Assembly (NCBI GenBank): GCA_963817885.1
Contig: CAWFQE010000002.1
Coordinates: 744,001-808,000, forward strand
Length of the DNA stretch: 64,000 nucleotides
DNA from: CAVOHU01 sp963817885
GTDB taxonomy: Bacteria; Acidobacteriota; Vicinamibacteria; Vicinamibacterales; JAKQTR01
Direction: 5' to 3'
Shown here: in pieces, positions 45,223-54,069 of the stretch
Layout of the letters: every line of letters begins with the position of its first letter
Numbering within the stretch: the first letter of the stretch is position 1
Made by a program: the position numbers and the translations under genes
The notes under the pieces: generated by a model
What the model was told of the DNA's origin: nothing
The model's input: the letters and a program-made list of their open reading frames with translations, nothing else
Databases searched by the model: none

Positions 45223-48200
45223 ATGCCCGACCTGAACGAGCTGCGGCGGCTGGCCGACACCGAGCGCGCGAAGCGCGACGAGACCGCGCGGGCGCTCGGC
45301 GTCGAGCGGGCGAAGCTCGTCGCGCTTCGCGCGGAAGCCGCGAGCCTCGCGCGGCGCCTCGACAGAGAGAGTCCCGCGCAGCGGAAGCGGCAGGGGGCCC
45401 TCGCACGGGCCATTGCCGACAGCGAAACCCGTGTCGAGGCGCTCGGCAAGGCGAGGGCTTCCGCTCGCGACACGCTCGCCGGGATCTACGGTCGGTTCGA
45501 GCCCGTCACCGATCCGCGCAAGGCCATCACGGCCCTCGACGCCAGGTTCCCGATCCTCCTCTTCCCGGTGCGGCTCGAGACGCGGTTCGTGACCCGGCCC
45601 GGGCTGGAAGCTCAGGTGCGGCAGCTCCTCGTGCGCGTCTATCCCGACGATTGCCTGGTCGACACGTTCGACCCCGATCTCTCCGACAACGAAGTCAAGA
45701 ACCTCCGCCGATACTGGTGCAGCATCTGGGCCGCTGGCGGCGACCAGGGGCTGGAGCGATCGGCGTGGCGCGAGCTCGGCGCGGCGCACGGCGCCGGGCG
45801 GGCGATGTACCTGACGAAGCAGTACGCGCCGCTCGCGGGCTCCGATCCGGTGCCGGCCAGGGCCAGCTCGGCCGAGGTGATTCTCGCGATCGCGCTCGAC
45901 GCCCCGATCGCAACCGCCGCCGAGAAGAACGCCATCGCCGCGTACTGGACGGCGGTCTGGCGCGCCGGGCGCAATCAGACGGCCGTCACCACGGCCTTCA
46001 ACGCGCTCGTGGGAGCGGTGGGTGCGGCGCGGGCCGACGAGGTCCGCCGGCTCCTCGTGCCGTTCAACATCGGCGACCGCCCGCAGGCAGGCGCGGATCG
46101 CGCGACCTTGCCGGTTTCGAGTGTCTTCGTGGTCCTGACGCCGGTTGCGGCCGCAGCCGTCAAGCGGCAGGCGTGGACTCGCGCGCCCGAGGCGGCACTG
46201 CTCCCCGATCGCTTCGTGCTCATCGGCGAGAGCGGCGCCGAGCACATCGAGCTGCTCGGCGGCGTCATCACGCAGCCGCTGGCGGTCGGGCCCGATCCCC
46301 TCGCACCGCAACCCGAGCAGTTCAGCAGCGTCGACGGCGACTTGTCGGTCCCCGAGCCGATGCGATGGATGACCGATTTCGAGGCGGCGTTGAAGGCCGG
46401 CATGGCCTTCCGCGTCACTCTCACGCCCCGGCAGGCCGCCGAAGGGTTCGATCGGCTCTACGTGCTCGGCGTCCGCCTCGCGGCGGATCACGACAGGGGC
46501 CGCCAGGAGCTCGAAGGCCTGCTCCGGCATCATGCCGGGAGCCAGAGCGGCTTCGCGCTGATCCCCCAGGGCACGCCCACGAACAACAGCGAAGAGGGCT
46601 CGTCCGGGTGGGCCCGCGTTCAGGAAGCGGACGACCTCTTCGAGGTGGCGCGGCTCGCGCAGGCCGGCCAGAGCCAGTTCGACGCCACCGCCACCGCGCC
46701 TTATGCCAAACGCGACGGCCTGCTGCTCGCGGAAGCGCTCGGGATCGATGCCGAGGTGCTCCAGGACGTTCCGAACGCCGACGGGTCCGACCAGGCTGAA
46801 GCGCGGGCCATGAATGCCGCGCTCTGGCCCGCGACCCTCGGATACGGGATGGACACGCAGCTCAGCTCGGCGTTCAGCGCCGCGACGATCGAGCGCACGC
46901 GCCGCCACTTCATCGATCGCGTGTCCGGACGCGGCGTTGTCCCCGCCGTGCGCATCGGCAAGCAGCCGTACGGCATTCTCCCGACGACGGCGTTCGGACG
47001 GATGAACTGGCTGGGCGAGGGGTACTTCGCCTCGTTGCGCGATCTCCTGTTCACGGTGGGCCGGGATTACTGGGACACCTTCGCCGCGAACGCTCCGCGT
47101 GTGGGCAAGGCTTCTTCGAACCCCCAGCAGCAGCTCCTCGACATCATCGGCCTGCATCCCTCGTCGGTCGAGTTCCATCTCAACGTCGTGGACAGCGCGG
47201 ATCGAATCTGGAACCAGTCGCGGTTCTACAAGTGGCGCCAGGCGAAGCTCGAGGCCGAGCTCAGGAAGGAGATCGATCGAGGCATGGCACTGCTGCGGTC
47301 GCTCGGCTACAAGGGCCCGGAGCCGGAGATCGTCTCGAAGTTCTTCGCCTACGTGCACGGGCCGATGACGCGGCCGGTCATCGACACGCCGCCGCTCTCC
47401 GAGACGGAAGAACTGACGCTCTGCACCGACGACGGCAGGAACTACATCCAGTGGTGCCGGGAGAAGGCCCGGACGGCATTCGACGACCTTCGGCAGCAGA
47501 AGGGATTCAGCGCCGGCAAGACTCCCGACGCGCTGCTCTATCACATGCTGCGGCACGCCCTTCAGCTCGGCTATCACAACGCGGCAGTCGGGCTTCACCA
47601 GGTGAACGGCCTTCTCGCCCCGGCCGAGGCAGCGCAGGCGTATCGCGAGCCGGCGTTCGTGCACATCGCCGATCGCGGTGTGGAGCAGGCGAGCGACAGC
47701 CGCTATCAGTTCCTCTACGCGCGTCAGCCGGCGATTACGGGCGCCCCCGGGATGACCGTCGCCGAGTTCATTCCGTCGTGGCTGCCGGCTGCGGGAGCGA
47801 CGAGCGTCCTCTCCGACCAGATCGAAGCCCTCGGGGTCCTGGAACACGCCGATACGGCGTCACTCGAGCGCGCGTTCGCGGAGCACATCGACGTCTGCAG
47901 CTACCGTTGGGATGCCTGGACGCTCGGCCTCGTGAACGAGCGGCTGCACCAGTTGCGCCGCCCGAACGGCGACGCGGCCGCCCGGCGCCAGGGGCTCTAC
48001 CTCGGCGCCTTCGGCTGGATCGAGGGACTGAAGCCCGATCCCGCCGCATGGCCCGAACCCTCGCTCGGCGAGGAAGCGACGCGCATCTTCCAGAAGCCGG
48101 GCGAGACGCGCCTGCAGCGCGACCCGGCGAACGGCGGCCACGTGCTGGCGCCCTCGCTCAATCACGCCGTGACGGCGGCGGTGCTCAGGAGCGGGTACCT

Positions 48201-50760
48201 TCAGAACGCGACGCCGGGCACGCCGTCGCTTCTCGCGGTCGACCTGTCGTCGTCGCGCGTGCGCATCGCGCTGCAGTTCATCGAAGGCATCCGCAACGGC
48301 CAGCCGCTCGGCGCGCTGCTCGGGTACCAGCTCGAGCGGCGGCTGCACGACCGTCATGCCGAGGCCGAGATGGATCGGTTCATCTACCAGATCCGCAAGG
48401 CCTTTCCGCTCATGGCCAAGCGCATCGCCGAAAGCGTGGAGGCCGGCGCGGACACCGCGTCAATCCAGAGCGTCGAGGCACGAAACGTCTGCGACGGCAT
48501 GCTGCTGCTCGAACACGTTCGCGGCAGCGAGGTCAAAACCTATCCGTGGGGCAAGAGCCTGGACCCCGCGGGTCCCACCGAGCAGGGGATCATCGATCAG
48601 GAGGTCGCGGTGCTCTTCGAGATCCAGGATGCGATCGCGGACGTGGCGGTCGGCGAGAGCATCCACCAGGTGATGATTGGCAACGCCGAGCGCGGCGCGG
48701 CGGCGATGGACGCGTACAGCAAAGGCGGTTTCCCGCCGGAGCCGGACGTGGTCACGACGCCGCGAACCGGGCTCTCGGTGACGCATCGAGTCGGCCTGCA
48801 CTTGCCCGTTGATGCGGCGGCGCCTGGCGGGGCGACGCCGCGCGGGCAGTCCGAGCCCGCGCTCGATCGCTTTCTCGGCACCACCCTGCCGCCGCTCGCC
48901 GACATCGCCGTCGCGGTGACGGCGAAGAACGCGCCTCCCGGAAGTGCCGCGGCGGATCTCGCCGTCGGGATGGACGCGTTGGGGCTCCGGCCGATCGATC
49001 TCCTCTACCTGCTCGATGCCGGCAGCGAGCCGGCGATGAACGAGCTGGACGATCGGATTCTGCACCACGTCATTTCCACGAACGGTCTCTGCCCAGACGC
49101 GTCGGTCATGATCCGCTACACGGCGCCCGTGACAGGCAAGAAGACCGTGTTCGAGGTGACGCCGCTTGTCGCGAGCCTGCGCGCACTCCTCCTCGGCGCC
49201 CGGCCGCTCAAGCCGAGTGACGCGATGCTGCAGAACGAGGCCACGCCCGATGCCGACTCGGCAGTCACGGTGCCGCCTGCCTTCGTGACCGCGGCGCAGA
49301 CGAATGTCGGTCAGCTCAGGACCGACGCCGCGACGCTCCTGGCCGTGCTCGATCCGCTCGCCCTGCCGGCCGCGACGATTGCCGCCATCATGGCGGGGAT
49401 CGATGCGGCATTTGATTCGTTCATTGCGCTGGTGCTGAACGCGGGACTCTGCGGCGTCGCGCTCGCCGGCGCGGGTCCCATTCTGCGGGCCCGGAGCGAC
49501 TGGTTCACGCTCATCCGAGGCAACGCGAAGAAGGTCGCCGACCGCTGGCAGGCGAAGCTCGCCGCGTGCGACGTGCAGCGAGCGATCGGGGCCGATCCGG
49601 GAAACAGCAATCTGATGCGCGTGCAGGCGCTCGAGCGCGCCGAGCGGGAGATCTCCACCGCCTACACCGACCCGATTCCCAACACGCCCGGCCCGTACAT
49701 TGCCATCGTGGACGCCAGACGCGTGACCTTCGTGGCGGCAACCGCGCAGGTCGATGCCGTCCGGGTTTCTGCGGCGACGACGCTCAACGCGCTCTGGACC
49801 GCGTGGAGGGCCACCTTCGCGGCGCGTCCGGGGATAGACCTCACGGTTGAGGACACCTCCGGTGAGGAGGCTCAGCTCCGGCTCCTCGTGCGCGAGATGC
49901 AGCGGCTGGTCAAGAGCCTCGCCGACGAGGTGGACAAGCGGATCGCCAAGGCTGGCGGGTTCGTTGCCGACGCGGTCACCGCCGCAGGAGCGCGCAAGGC
50001 GGAACTGCTCATCGAGGCAGGGAAGGCGCTCCTCGGCGAGGGCTTCCGGATGATTCCACGGTTCACGCTCTCCGCCGATCAGGCCGACGAATGGCAGAAC
50101 GCGTTCGACGGCGGCCCGGCTCAGACGGCGCATCTTGCCGCCGGCCACGACTTTCCCGTGGACGACTGGATGTACGGCCTCGCGCGGGTCCGGACGAAGA
50201 TTCACGACCTGGAGAACGTGATTCATCTCGCGGGCGCCTTCGGCACGTCCGAACCGGTTCTGGCGCCGGCGCAGTTCCCGTTCGATTCGACCGAGCCGTG
50301 GCTCGCGATGGAGCTTCCGCCAGCGTTTGACATCGCCAAGGCGACCGACCATCTCCTCTACACCGCGAGTTACCCGGGCGGCGTGTTCGACAAGAATGCC
50401 GCGGCATTCGGCGGCCTCCTGCTCGACGAATGGACCGAGGTCATTCCACACACCAGCGAGACGGCCGGGCTCGCGTTCAACTACGACCGGCCGAGCCACG
50501 AGCCACCGCAGACGATGCTCCTCGTGACGCCCGCCACTGTCGGCGAACGCTGGAGTTGGGACGATCTGCGGGAATCGATTCCCGAGACGTTCGCGCTCGC
50601 CAGGAAGCGGGCGGTCGAGCCGCGCGACATCGCGGCGACGGCGCTAGCGCGCATCCTCCCGGCCACGCTGATGGCGTTCACCACGCACGCGATCTCCATC
50701 AGCAGCGAGCTTCGGCCCGCGACGGTTGCCCTGTCCGCGATGGCGGTGCGAGATGCCTGA
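45223..50760 (+). CDS. Giant 1845-residue protein of unknown function with an N-terminal coiled coil
   Basis: The ATG at 45223 (MPDLNELRRLADTERAKRDETARALG) is chosen because the preceding in-frame sequence is the upstream gene out of frame. Residues 1-90 are a charged coiled coil. A block FPILLFPVRLETRFVTRPG...QLLVRVYPDDCLVDTFDPDLSDNEV follows (about 110-160). Near residue 560 comes RRHFIDRVSGRGVVPAVRIGKQPYGILPTTAFGRMNWL. Further blocks include YGLARVRTKIHDLENVIHL and, near the C-terminus, NYDRPSHEPPQTMLLVTPATVGERWSWDDL. No transmembrane helix, signal peptide or known catalytic motif was seen. An intact frame over 5.5 kb in a window full of breaks supports a real, maintained gene. Its end overlaps the next gene by 8 bp (ATGCCTGA). 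Confidence 0.75.
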   Translation: MPDLNELRRLADTERAKRDETARALGVERAKLVALRAEAASLARRLDRESPAQRKRQGALARAIADSETRVEALGKARASARDTLAGIYGRFEPVTDPRKAITALDARFPILLFPVRLETRFVTRPGLEAQVRQLLVRVYPDDCLVDTFDPDLSDNEVKNLRRYWCSIWAAGGDQGLERSAWRELGAAHGAGRAMYLTKQYAPLAGSDPVPARASSAEVILAIALDAPIATAAEKNAIAAYWTAVWRAGRNQTAVTTAFNALVGAVGAARADEVRRLLVPFNIGDRPQAGADRATLPVSSVFVVLTPVAAAAVKRQAWTRAPEAALLPDRFVLIGESGAEHIELLGGVITQPLAVGPDPLAPQPEQFSSVDGDLSVPEPMRWMTDFEAALKAGMAFRVTLTPRQAAEGFDRLYVLGVRLAADHDRGRQELEGLLRHHAGSQSGFALIPQGTPTNNSEEGSSGWARVQEADDLFEVARLAQAGQSQFDATATAPYAKRDGLLLAEALGIDAEVLQDVPNADGSDQAEARAMNAALWPATLGYGMDTQLSSAFSAATIERTRRHFIDRVSGRGVVPAVRIGKQPYGILPTTAFGRMNWLGEGYFASLRDLLFTVGRDYWDTFAANAPRVGKASSNPQQQLLDIIGLHPSSVEFHLNVVDSADRIWNQSRFYKWRQAKLEAELRKEIDRGMALLRSLGYKGPEPEIVSKFFAYVHGPMTRPVIDTPPLSETEELTLCTDDGRNYIQWCREKARTAFDDLRQQKGFSAGKTPDALLYHMLRHALQLGYHNAAVGLHQVNGLLAPAEAAQAYREPAFVHIADRGVEQASDSRYQFLYARQPAITGAPGMTVAEFIPSWLPAAGATSVLSDQIEALGVLEHADTASLERAFAEHIDVCSYRWDAWTLGLVNERLHQLRRPNGDAAARRQGLYLGAFGWIEGLKPDPAAWPEPSLGEEATRIFQKPGETRLQRDPANGGHVLAPSLNHAVTAAVLRSGYLQNATPGTPSLLAVDLSSSRVRIALQFIEGIRNGQPLGALLGYQLERRLHDRHAEAEMDRFIYQIRKAFPLMAKRIAESVEAGADTASIQSVEARNVCDGMLLLEHVRGSEVKTYPWGKSLDPAGPTEQGIIDQEVAVLFEIQDAIADVAVGESIHQVMIGNAERGAAAMDAYSKGGFPPEPDVVTTPRTGLSVTHRVGLHLPVDAAAPGGATPRGQSEPALDRFLGTTLPPLADIAVAVTAKNAPPGSAAADLAVGMDALGLRPIDLLYLLDAGSEPAMNELDDRILHHVISTNGLCPDASVMIRYTAPVTGKKTVFEVTPLVASLRALLLGARPLKPSDAMLQNEATPDADSAVTVPPAFVTAAQTNVGQLRTDAATLLAVLDPLALPAATIAAIMAGIDAAFDSFIALVLNAGLCGVALAGAGPILRARSDWFTLIRGNAKKVADRWQAKLAACDVQRAIGADPGNSNLMRVQALERAEREISTAYTDPIPNTPGPYIAIVDARRVTFVAATAQVDAVRVSAATTLNALWTAWRATFAARPGIDLTVEDTSGEEAQLRLLVREMQRLVKSLADEVDKRIAKAGGFVADAVTAAGARKAELLIEAGKALLGEGFRMIPRFTLSADQADEWQNAFDGGPAQTAHLAAGHDFPVDDWMYGLARVRTKIHDLENVIHLAGAFGTSEPVLAPAQFPFDSTEPWLAMELPPAFDIAKATDHLLYTASYPGGVFDKNAAAFGGLLLDEWTEVIPHTSETAGLAFNYDRPSHEPPQTMLLVTPATVGERWSWDDLRESIPETFALARKRAVEPRDIAATALARILPATLMAFTTHAISISSELRPATVALSAMAVRDA

Positions 50761-52621
50761 ATACATGAAGGCCCCCGTTGACATGAGCCTCGCGCTCCTC
50801 GCGCGAGAGCTTCCCGCAATCACGCAGTGGGACCGGGTCGAGGGCATCCCGCGGGCGCACGATCTCGCCCGCGCCATGCGCGCGGAAGTGCGTGACGCGC
50901 TCTGGATGCTCGCCCGTCAATGGCAGATGGGGGAGTTCATCGGCGACGATGCGGGGTCGCCGATTTTCGCCAAGCTCGCGCTGGCGACGACGAGGCTGAC
51001 GACGTATTGGCCGAAGGACCTGGCGGAGCAGCCCTTCGACGACAGCGTCCCGCTCGAGTCCCGCGTCGAGCAGCGTCCCGTGCCGTTCACCACCGGAACG
51101 CAGCGCCTCGGTCTCGATCTGCGGCTGGTGATGGGCCGGCAGTGGATGAAGCTGCTGGCGAAGAACGGCCTCGACGTCGCCTACGCGGCCGACTATCGGA
51201 CGGCGTTCAAGATCGACCCGCCCGATCCCGCGAGCCCTGCGCAGGCTGCCGTCTGCGCGCACCGCGAGGCGTGGCAGCACCAGGCGGCAGTCGCACGGCG
51301 GGCCATGGACGGCTACCTCTGGTACCAGTGGATCACGGAACATCCTGCTCCTCGAGACCTCACGACGCTCCCCGCCCCGCTCGCGATCGCAGCCGGCGAC
51401 GCGGGAACGATCAACACGCTGGCGGACCGGTTCGTTGCCTGGTTCGACAAGCTGATCGATCAGCCGGTCACCCCGGAAGAGAATGCGTGGGAGCCGGGCC
51501 GGCTCGAATACCGCTTCGGCTGCTCGGCCCCCGCGGACGGCGGACGAAAGGATCTTGTCGCGGAGGAGTATTACCGCGGCGACCTCGACTGGTACGCGCT
51601 CGACATCGGGCCCGCGTCGGAGGTTGCGCCCGCGAGGCCGGAAGTCCGCGGAACGACCGTGCAGTCCTTCATCCCCACGGCGGTGGAGTTCAACGGCATG
51701 GCCAACCCGAGGTGGTGGAGCTTCGAGGACCGGCGGGTGAATTTCGGCGGCGTCCAGCCGGACACGACGGACCTGGCCAAGCTGCTCGTGCTGGAGTTTG
51801 CGCTGGTGTACAGCAACGACTGGTGTCTCGTGCCCGTGCCCGTGAGCTGCGGCAGCGTGGCGGAGGTGCGCGGGCTTGTCGTGACCAACGTGTTCGGCGA
51901 GCGACTCTGGATCGACGCGGCGGGAAGGGCGCCCGAGCACAGCTGGCAGCGCTGGAGCATGTTCACGCTCAATCACGCCGCCGGTTTTGGCCGCGTCGCC
52001 GATCAGAGCCTCCTCATGCTGCCGACGGTGCCGAAGCTCCAGGAAGGCCAGCCCCTGGAGGAGTGCCTGCTCGTGCGGGACGAGATGGCCAACATGGTCT
52101 GGGGCATCGAGACCGTGATCCCGCTTCCGCACGGGGTGGGCAAGGCGGGCAGTGGAGCCGCGGCGGAGACGACCGCGTTCTACCGTCGCCTGCTCGCCGG
52201 CGCCGCGCCGATCGCGCCGCTTCTCCAGAACGACGCGAAGGTGCGCTACGAAGTCATGAACAGCGTGCCCGAGAACTGGATTCCGTTCGTTCCGGTTCAC
52301 GTCGACGGCAGCAACCGCGAAATCCAGCTTCAGCGGGCCAGCATGCCGCGAATCATCGAGAACGATCCTGCCAAGCCGGTGAAGATCAAACCGCGAACGA
52401 GCCTGCTCCGCGAAGGCCTCGATCTCCCTGGGCCGAAGGCGTACTTCATCTTCGAGGAAGAAGTCCCGCGCGCGGGCGCGCGGGTGGCGCAGGCCTTCCA
52501 ACGGACCCGGTGGACCGACGGCCGTGTGGTATTGTGGCTCGGCGCGCGCAAGCGGATCGGCCGCGGGGAGGGATCGAGCGGCCTCGCCTTCGACCGCCTC
52601 GTCGAGATCCGCAAACCCTAG
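50753..52621 (+). CDS. Unknown 622-residue protein of the giant-protein operon
   Basis: The start at 50753 overlaps the previous stop in ATGCCTGA, identical to the junction of genes 1 and 2. The sequence opens MPEYMKAPVDMSLALLARELPAITQWDRVEGIPRAHDLARAM. A striking block, ALWMLARQWQMGEFIGDDAGSPIFAKLAL, lies at about residues 48-76. Others include TTGTQRLGLDLRLVMGRQWMKLL, WYQWITEHPAP, YYRGDLDWYALDIGP and FNGMANPRWWSFEDRRVNFGGVQPDTTDLAKLLVLEFALVYSNDWCLVPV. It is tryptophan-rich and soluble-looking, with no signal peptide. I recognise no named domain. The dense aromatic motifs suggest a folded structural or binding protein rather than low-complexity sequence. Confidence 0.72.
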   Translation: MPEYMKAPVDMSLALLARELPAITQWDRVEGIPRAHDLARAMRAEVRDALWMLARQWQMGEFIGDDAGSPIFAKLALATTRLTTYWPKDLAEQPFDDSVPLESRVEQRPVPFTTGTQRLGLDLRLVMGRQWMKLLAKNGLDVAYAADYRTAFKIDPPDPASPAQAAVCAHREAWQHQAAVARRAMDGYLWYQWITEHPAPRDLTTLPAPLAIAAGDAGTINTLADRFVAWFDKLIDQPVTPEENAWEPGRLEYRFGCSAPADGGRKDLVAEEYYRGDLDWYALDIGPASEVAPARPEVRGTTVQSFIPTAVEFNGMANPRWWSFEDRRVNFGGVQPDTTDLAKLLVLEFALVYSNDWCLVPVPVSCGSVAEVRGLVVTNVFGERLWIDAAGRAPEHSWQRWSMFTLNHAAGFGRVADQSLLMLPTVPKLQEGQPLEECLLVRDEMANMVWGIETVIPLPHGVGKAGSGAAAETTAFYRRLLAGAAPIAPLLQNDAKVRYEVMNSVPENWIPFVPVHVDGSNREIQLQRASMPRIIENDPAKPVKIKPRTSLLREGLDLPGPKAYFIFEEEVPRAGARVAQAFQRTRWTDGRVVLWLGARKRIGRGEGSSGLAFDRLVEIRKP

Positions 52622-52690
52622 ACTGCGCGCGGCCCGCTGGCGTTGCCAGCCTCCCGGCCACCGGCGATCGGTGTGACGAGTGCAGACTGA

Positions 52691-53371
52691 ATGACCGAGC
52701 CGCGCTCCGATCCGGAACCCGACGGCAGTCCGCCGCCTGCTCCCATCCCCTGGTTCCTTGTCGGCACGGCGAAGCTCATCGTCATGAACTTCGTCACCTT
52801 TCAGATCTATCCGGCCTACTGGTTCTACCGGAACTGGAAGATCGTCCGGGCCACGACCGGCGAGAAGGTCCACTCGGTCTTCCGCGCGGTGCTGGCCGTC
52901 TTCTATTGCCACTCGATGTTCAGGCGCATCGCGGAGTCGGCGCGCGGCGCCGGCGTCGAGCGGGCGGTCGCGCCGGTGTCCCTGACGGTCGAGTTCGTTG
53001 TGCTCAGCCTGGCGATCCTGCTGGGGTTTCCGTACTCGCTGCTCACGTTTCTCGCCGTGCTGCCGGTGGCGGCCGCCGGGCGGCTCGCGAGCGCGGCCGT
53101 GCTGCGCCAGGATTCCGGAGCTGACCCGAACACTCGTATGACGGCCGTCAACTGGGTTGGGGCGGCTGTCGGGGGCCCATTGGTCGTGCTGGCCATCGTT
53201 GCTGCGATCTACCAGGACGCGCTGCTCAACCGCGTGATCGGGTCCGAAACGTACCTGTCGATGGTCGCCTTCGAGGCCAACCGATCGCTGCAAAATCGCC
53301 TCGACGAGGACACGGAACTTCAGGTCACGACGATAGGACGCATTAACTGGGGCGTCGCGAACTGTTGTTAA
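52691..53371 (+). CDS. Small polytopic membrane protein (DUF4234-like opening), ending inside repeat B
   Basis: This 226-residue protein has about four membrane helices. The opening WFLVGTAKLIVMNFVTFQIYPAYWFYRNWKIVRATTGEKVHSVFRAVLAVFYCHSMFRRI resembles small proteins with the YWFYRNWK motif near the first helix, as in DUF4234-like families. Further helices are SLTVEFVVLSLAILLGFPYSLLTFLAVLPVAAAG and VGAAVGGPLVVLAIVAAIYQDALL. The last 14 residues (TTIGRINWGVANCC) and the stop are encoded by repeat copy B, so the native C-terminus was probably replaced. It lies 69 bp after the operon's fifth gene, same strand. It may anchor the complex in the membrane; that is only inferred from position. Confidence 0.65.
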   Translation: MTEPRSDPEPDGSPPPAPIPWFLVGTAKLIVMNFVTFQIYPAYWFYRNWKIVRATTGEKVHSVFRAVLAVFYCHSMFRRIAESARGAGVERAVAPVSLTVEFVVLSLAILLGFPYSLLTFLAVLPVAAAGRLASAAVLRQDSGADPNTRMTAVNWVGAAVGGPLVVLAIVAAIYQDALLNRVIGSETYLSMVAFEANRSLQNRLDEDTELQVTTIGRINWGVANCC

Positions 53372-53520
53372 CGCAACGTCCCTTATGACGATAGGACGCA
53401 TTAACTGGGGCGTCGCGAGCTGTTGTTAACGCAACGTCCCTTATGCGACACGCGTCCGGGGTCGGGAACCGCTACCGGACGGCCCCGGATGCCTCCCGGA
53501 CGGCCCCGGATGCCCAGACA
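53329..53520 (+). repeat. Structured repeat, copy B (first half in tandem)
   Basis: The first 58-bp hairpin unit appears twice (53329-53386 and from 53387). The GC hairpin follows, with its last part (CGGACGGCCCCGGATGCC) also duplicated. Orientation is the same as copies A and C. It supplies the stop codon of the membrane-protein gene on its left and cuts a minus-strand reading frame on its right. Confidence 0.92.
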
Positions 53521-53900
53521 GCAGCGCATTCGCGAACGTTGCGGCTTCGATCCATCGGCCGCAGAACGCACGGGCCAATGACGCCGCAGGAGCGGTCACC
53601 TGCTCAATCAAAGTCTTCCTCAACGCATCGACCATGCCTGTCGCGGCTCCGTCGCTGCCGAGCCGAGCAGGTTTGCCGTTGAAGCAGTGAGGCTCCGCCG
53701 CACCCCAGGCCTGGAGATCGCGTCCCACGCAGCCCTCCGTCTGTGTCGTTGAGCAACTCCAGCAGAGCGGCTACTGCGCGGACCGCCGCGCCTGATACGC
53801 CTTCGCCAATCGATACTCCCTGGTGGTATTGCCAGGTGTAGGTGTCGCGGATCGCCTTGACTTCACCGTTGGCCGGGTCCATCCTCGAACCACGCAAACG
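53521..53900 (-). pseudogene. Unrecognised minus-strand gene remnant cut by repeat B
   Basis: Two frames joined by a +1 step read NGEVKAIRDTYTWQYHQGVSIGEGVSGAAVRAVAALLELLNDTDGG, then RDLQAWGAAEPHCFNGKPARLGSDGAATGMVDALRKTLIEQV and LARAFCGRWIEAATFANALL. The frame then enters repeat B. The sequence looks protein-like rather than random, but I do not recognise the family. Its upstream extent is uncertain and may run under the start of the next plus-strand gene. It is recorded as a remnant because its 3' end is replaced by the repeat. Confidence 0.4.
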
Positions 53901-54069
53901 CACATCTCCATCCAGCGGCCCGGCCCCAGATGCCCACGTGTCGTCCAGGGTCGCCAATCCCGAGGCGGAGATGCCGTTGCCGGAAGCAGAGCTGAACGCT
54001 GACGGTTCTTCTGTCCGCACCTGTTTCGTCCCGGACGTCCACGCGCCACCGGCGCAGCAGGTATTCGAC

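Noticed and set aside
36095..53371. Giant operon as a phage-tail-like contractile injection system
   Set aside because: No sheath, tube, baseplate spike, AAA ATPase or LysM-type protein was recognised among the products.
38337..53401. Very long minus-strand open frames opposite the giant-protein operon (e.g. 38337-41786, 45154-47847, 48460-50499, 50699-53401)
   Set aside because: They mirror the plus-strand genes, are extremely Arg/Glu/Asp/His-rich without domain-like patterns, and lack ribosome sites. This is typical of antisense shadows in high-GC DNA.
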